Below, piece after piece: positions 62,497-64,000 of a stretch of 64,000 nucleotides of DNA. The translations under genes and the position numbers were made by a program. Source of the DNA: Gemmatimonadetes bacterium T265 (GTDB taxonomy: Bacteria > Gemmatimonadota > Gemmatimonadetes > Gemmatimonadales > Gemmatimonadaceae). Where the stretch lies: the NCBI GenBank assembly GCA_019973575.1, contig BPUI01000001.1:1996342-2060341 (forward strand), written 5' to 3'. Under the pieces are notes generated by a model. It saw only the letters and a program-made list of their open reading frames with translations, ran no database searches and was not told where the DNA came from. How positions within the stretch are numbered: the stretch's first letter is position 1; every line of letters starts with the position of its first letter.

Positions 62497-64000
62497 ATGG
62501 ATCGTCGCTCCTTCCTCGGCGCCGGCGTGAGCGCCGGTGCGCTCGCCGCGGTCCGCCCCGGCGGCGTCGCGCCTGCCGCGCCCGCGCCGTTCACCCCGCC
62601 GCCGTTCGCCTTCGAGGAGGCGACCGTCGACGACCTGCAGCGGGCGATGGCGGGCGGGCAGACCTCGGCGCGCGCGCTCGCGGCGGCCTACCTCGCGCGC
62701 ATCGACGCGGTCGACCGCCCCGGCGGCGGCCGGCCGGGGATGGCCGCGGTGATCGAGGTGAACCCGGACGCGCTGGCGGAGGCGGCGCGTCTGGACGCGG
62801 AGCGCAAGGCCGGGCGCGTGCGCGGGCCGCTCCACGGCATCCCCGTGCTGCTCAAGGACAACGTCGACACCGGCGACCGGATGCAGACCACGGCGGGCTC
62901 GCTCGCCCTCGCCGGGCCGCCGGCGCCGCGCGACGCGACGCTCGCCGCCCGGCTGCGCGCGGCCGGCGCCGTGCTGTTAGGCAAGACCAACCTCAGCGAG
63001 TGGGCGAACTTCCGCTCGACGCGCTCGTCGAGCGGCTGGAGCGGGCGCGGCGGCCAGACGCGGAACCCGTACGCGCTCGACCGCTCGCCGTGCGGCTCGA
63101 GCTCCGGCTCGGGCGCGGCCGTCGCGGCCAACCTCTGCGCGCTCGCCGTCGGCACCGAGACCGACGGGTCGATCGTCTGCCCCTCGGGCGTCAACGGGGT
63201 CGTCGGCATCAAGCCCACGCTCGGCCTCGTCAGCCGCGCGGGCGTGATCCCGATCGCGCACTCGCAGGACACCGCCGGCCCGATGGCGCGCACGGTGCGC
63301 GACGCGGCGCTGTTGTTAGGCGCGCTCGCCGCCGGGGGCGCCGACCCGCGCGACGCCGCGACCGCCCCCGCCCAGGCGCACGTCGCGGCCGACTACGCGG
63401 CCGGCCTCGATGCCGGCGCGCTCCGCGGCGCCCGCGTCGGCGTGCTGCGCTCGAGCTTCGGCTTTCACGCCGAGACCGACCGCGTGATGGAGGGCGCGCT
63501 CCGGGTGCTCCGCGACGCGGGCGCCGTCCTCGTCGACCCGGTCGCGATCGCGACCACGGGCAAGTGGGACACGACCGAGAACGACGTTCTGCAGTACGAG
63601 CTCAAGGCCGACATGAACGCCTACCTCGCCGAGCGCGCGCGCGGGCTCGACGCCTCGGCGCAGAACGCGGCCGGGCGGAACGCGGCCGGCGACCCGATGC
63701 CTCGCACGCTCGCCGACCTGATCGCCTTCAACACCCGGCATGCCGACCGCGAGTTGCAGTGGTTCGGCCAGGAGTTGTTCGAGCAAAGCCAGGCGCGCGG
63801 CCCGCTCACCGACGCGGCGTACCAGAAGGCGCTCGCCGACAACCGGCGCCTCGCCGGCGCGGAGGGGATCGACGCGACGCTCGCCGCGCACCGCCTCGAC
63901 GCGATCGTCGCCCCGACGAACGGCCCGGCCTGGACGATCGACCTCGTCGTCGGCGACCACTTCGGCGGTGGCTACTCCTCGCCGTCGGCGGTCGCGGGCT
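62497..64000 (+). CDS. Amidase-signature family enzyme, 3' end missing
   Basis: At least 501 codons; the gene runs off the right edge. A Tat-type signal (MDRRSFLGAG) precedes an amidase-signature domain: PLHGIPVLLKDNVDTGDRMQ with the catalytic Lys near 122, the Gly/Ser-rich SPCGSSSGSGAAVAANLCAL with the cis-Ser, and GTETDGSIVCPSGVNGVVGI with the nucleophile Ser. These enzymes hydrolyse amides, outside the cytoplasm here if Tat export is real. TTA-GGC pairs occur at 62969 and 63314. Confidence 0.92.
   Translation, partial: MDRRSFLGAGVSAGALAAVRPGGVAPAAPAPFTPPPFAFEEATVDDLQRAMAGGQTSARALAAAYLARIDAVDRPGGGRPGMAAVIEVNPDALAEAARLDAERKAGRVRGPLHGIPVLLKDNVDTGDRMQTTAGSLALAGPPAPRDATLAARLRAAGAVLLGKTNLSEWANFRSTRSSSGWSGRGGQTRNPYALDRSPCGSSSGSGAAVAANLCALAVGTETDGSIVCPSGVNGVVGIKPTLGLVSRAGVIPIAHSQDTAGPMARTVRDAALLLGALAAGGADPRDAATAPAQAHVAADYAAGLDAGALRGARVGVLRSSFGFHAETDRVMEGALRVLRDAGAVLVDPVAIATTGKWDTTENDVLQYELKADMNAYLAERARGLDASAQNAAGRNAAGDPMPRTLADLIAFNTRHADRELQWFGQELFEQSQARGPLTDAAYQKALADNRRLAGAEGIDATLAAHRLDAIVAPTNGPAWTIDLVVGDHFGGGYSSPSAVAG

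Overview
The window is very GC-rich, densely coded bacterial chromosome from a diderm. Outer-membrane receptors, TolC, BamA-like and small beta-barrel proteins, lipoproteins and a PEP-CTERM protein are all present. The large Oar-like TonB-dependent receptors with carboxypeptidase-regulatory domains, flotillin operons, frequent GTG starts and overall gene style suggest Gemmatimonadota (Gemmatirosa/Gemmatimonas-like). That placement is an inference: there is no rRNA or other phylogenetic marker in the window. No tRNA, rRNA, CRISPR array, prophage or complete insertion sequence was seen.

Layout. 0-1.5 kb: the start of an arginine deiminase/dimethylargininase-fold gene, a divergent Lrp/AsnC regulator and wrbA behind an AT-rich dyad. 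1.7-6.3 kb: two SPFH (band-7/flotillin) proteins with an NfeD-like partner, then a CPA2 antiporter. 6.3-6.6 kb: a long intergenic inverted repeat. 6.7-16 kb (minus strand): a five-gene envelope operon read from 16.0 kb downwards, encoding a GH18-like/NodB deacetylase/GT2 fusion, MprF, an AcvB/VirJ-type hydrolase, a histidine kinase and a GNAT acetyltransferase. 16-26 kb: metabolic genes (thioesterase, isochorismatase family, carboxylesterase, PLP decarboxylase, MetX-like hydrolase, quinone-reductase-like MDR, SDR), a small repeat lipoprotein and a gene remnant. 26-32.8 kb: HdeD, a BamA-like protein, a subtilase lipoprotein, a PEP-CTERM protein and a PrcB-like lipoprotein. 32.9-36 kb: a radical SAM protein paired with a TIGR03915/DUF72 fusion. 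36-37.6 kb: small hypotheticals and a second long inverted repeat.

37.7-57.8 kb is the most distinctive block. Two paralogous Oar-like receptors lie tail to tail, each ending in a helical Spy/LTXXQ-like extension after the barrel. Next come a free Spy-like protein and an operon of ECF sigma factor, probable anti-sigma and a membrane-anchored Spy-like protein, all joined by 4-bp overlaps. A FecA/FecR pair and a divergent FecI-like sigma factor follow, then another Spy-like protein and TolC, MacA-like and MacB-like genes. I read this as an envelope sensing, import and efflux region, but the substrate is unknown. 57.8-64 kb holds an HSDL2-like SDR, a small outer-membrane protein, an esterase, a GNAT protein and a 3'-truncated amidase.

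Across the window the heptamer GTTAGGC/GCCTAAC is strikingly over-represented (about 45 copies by eye). Within genes it usually supplies the rare leucine codon TTA followed by GGC. It looks like a genome-wide functional oligonucleotide.
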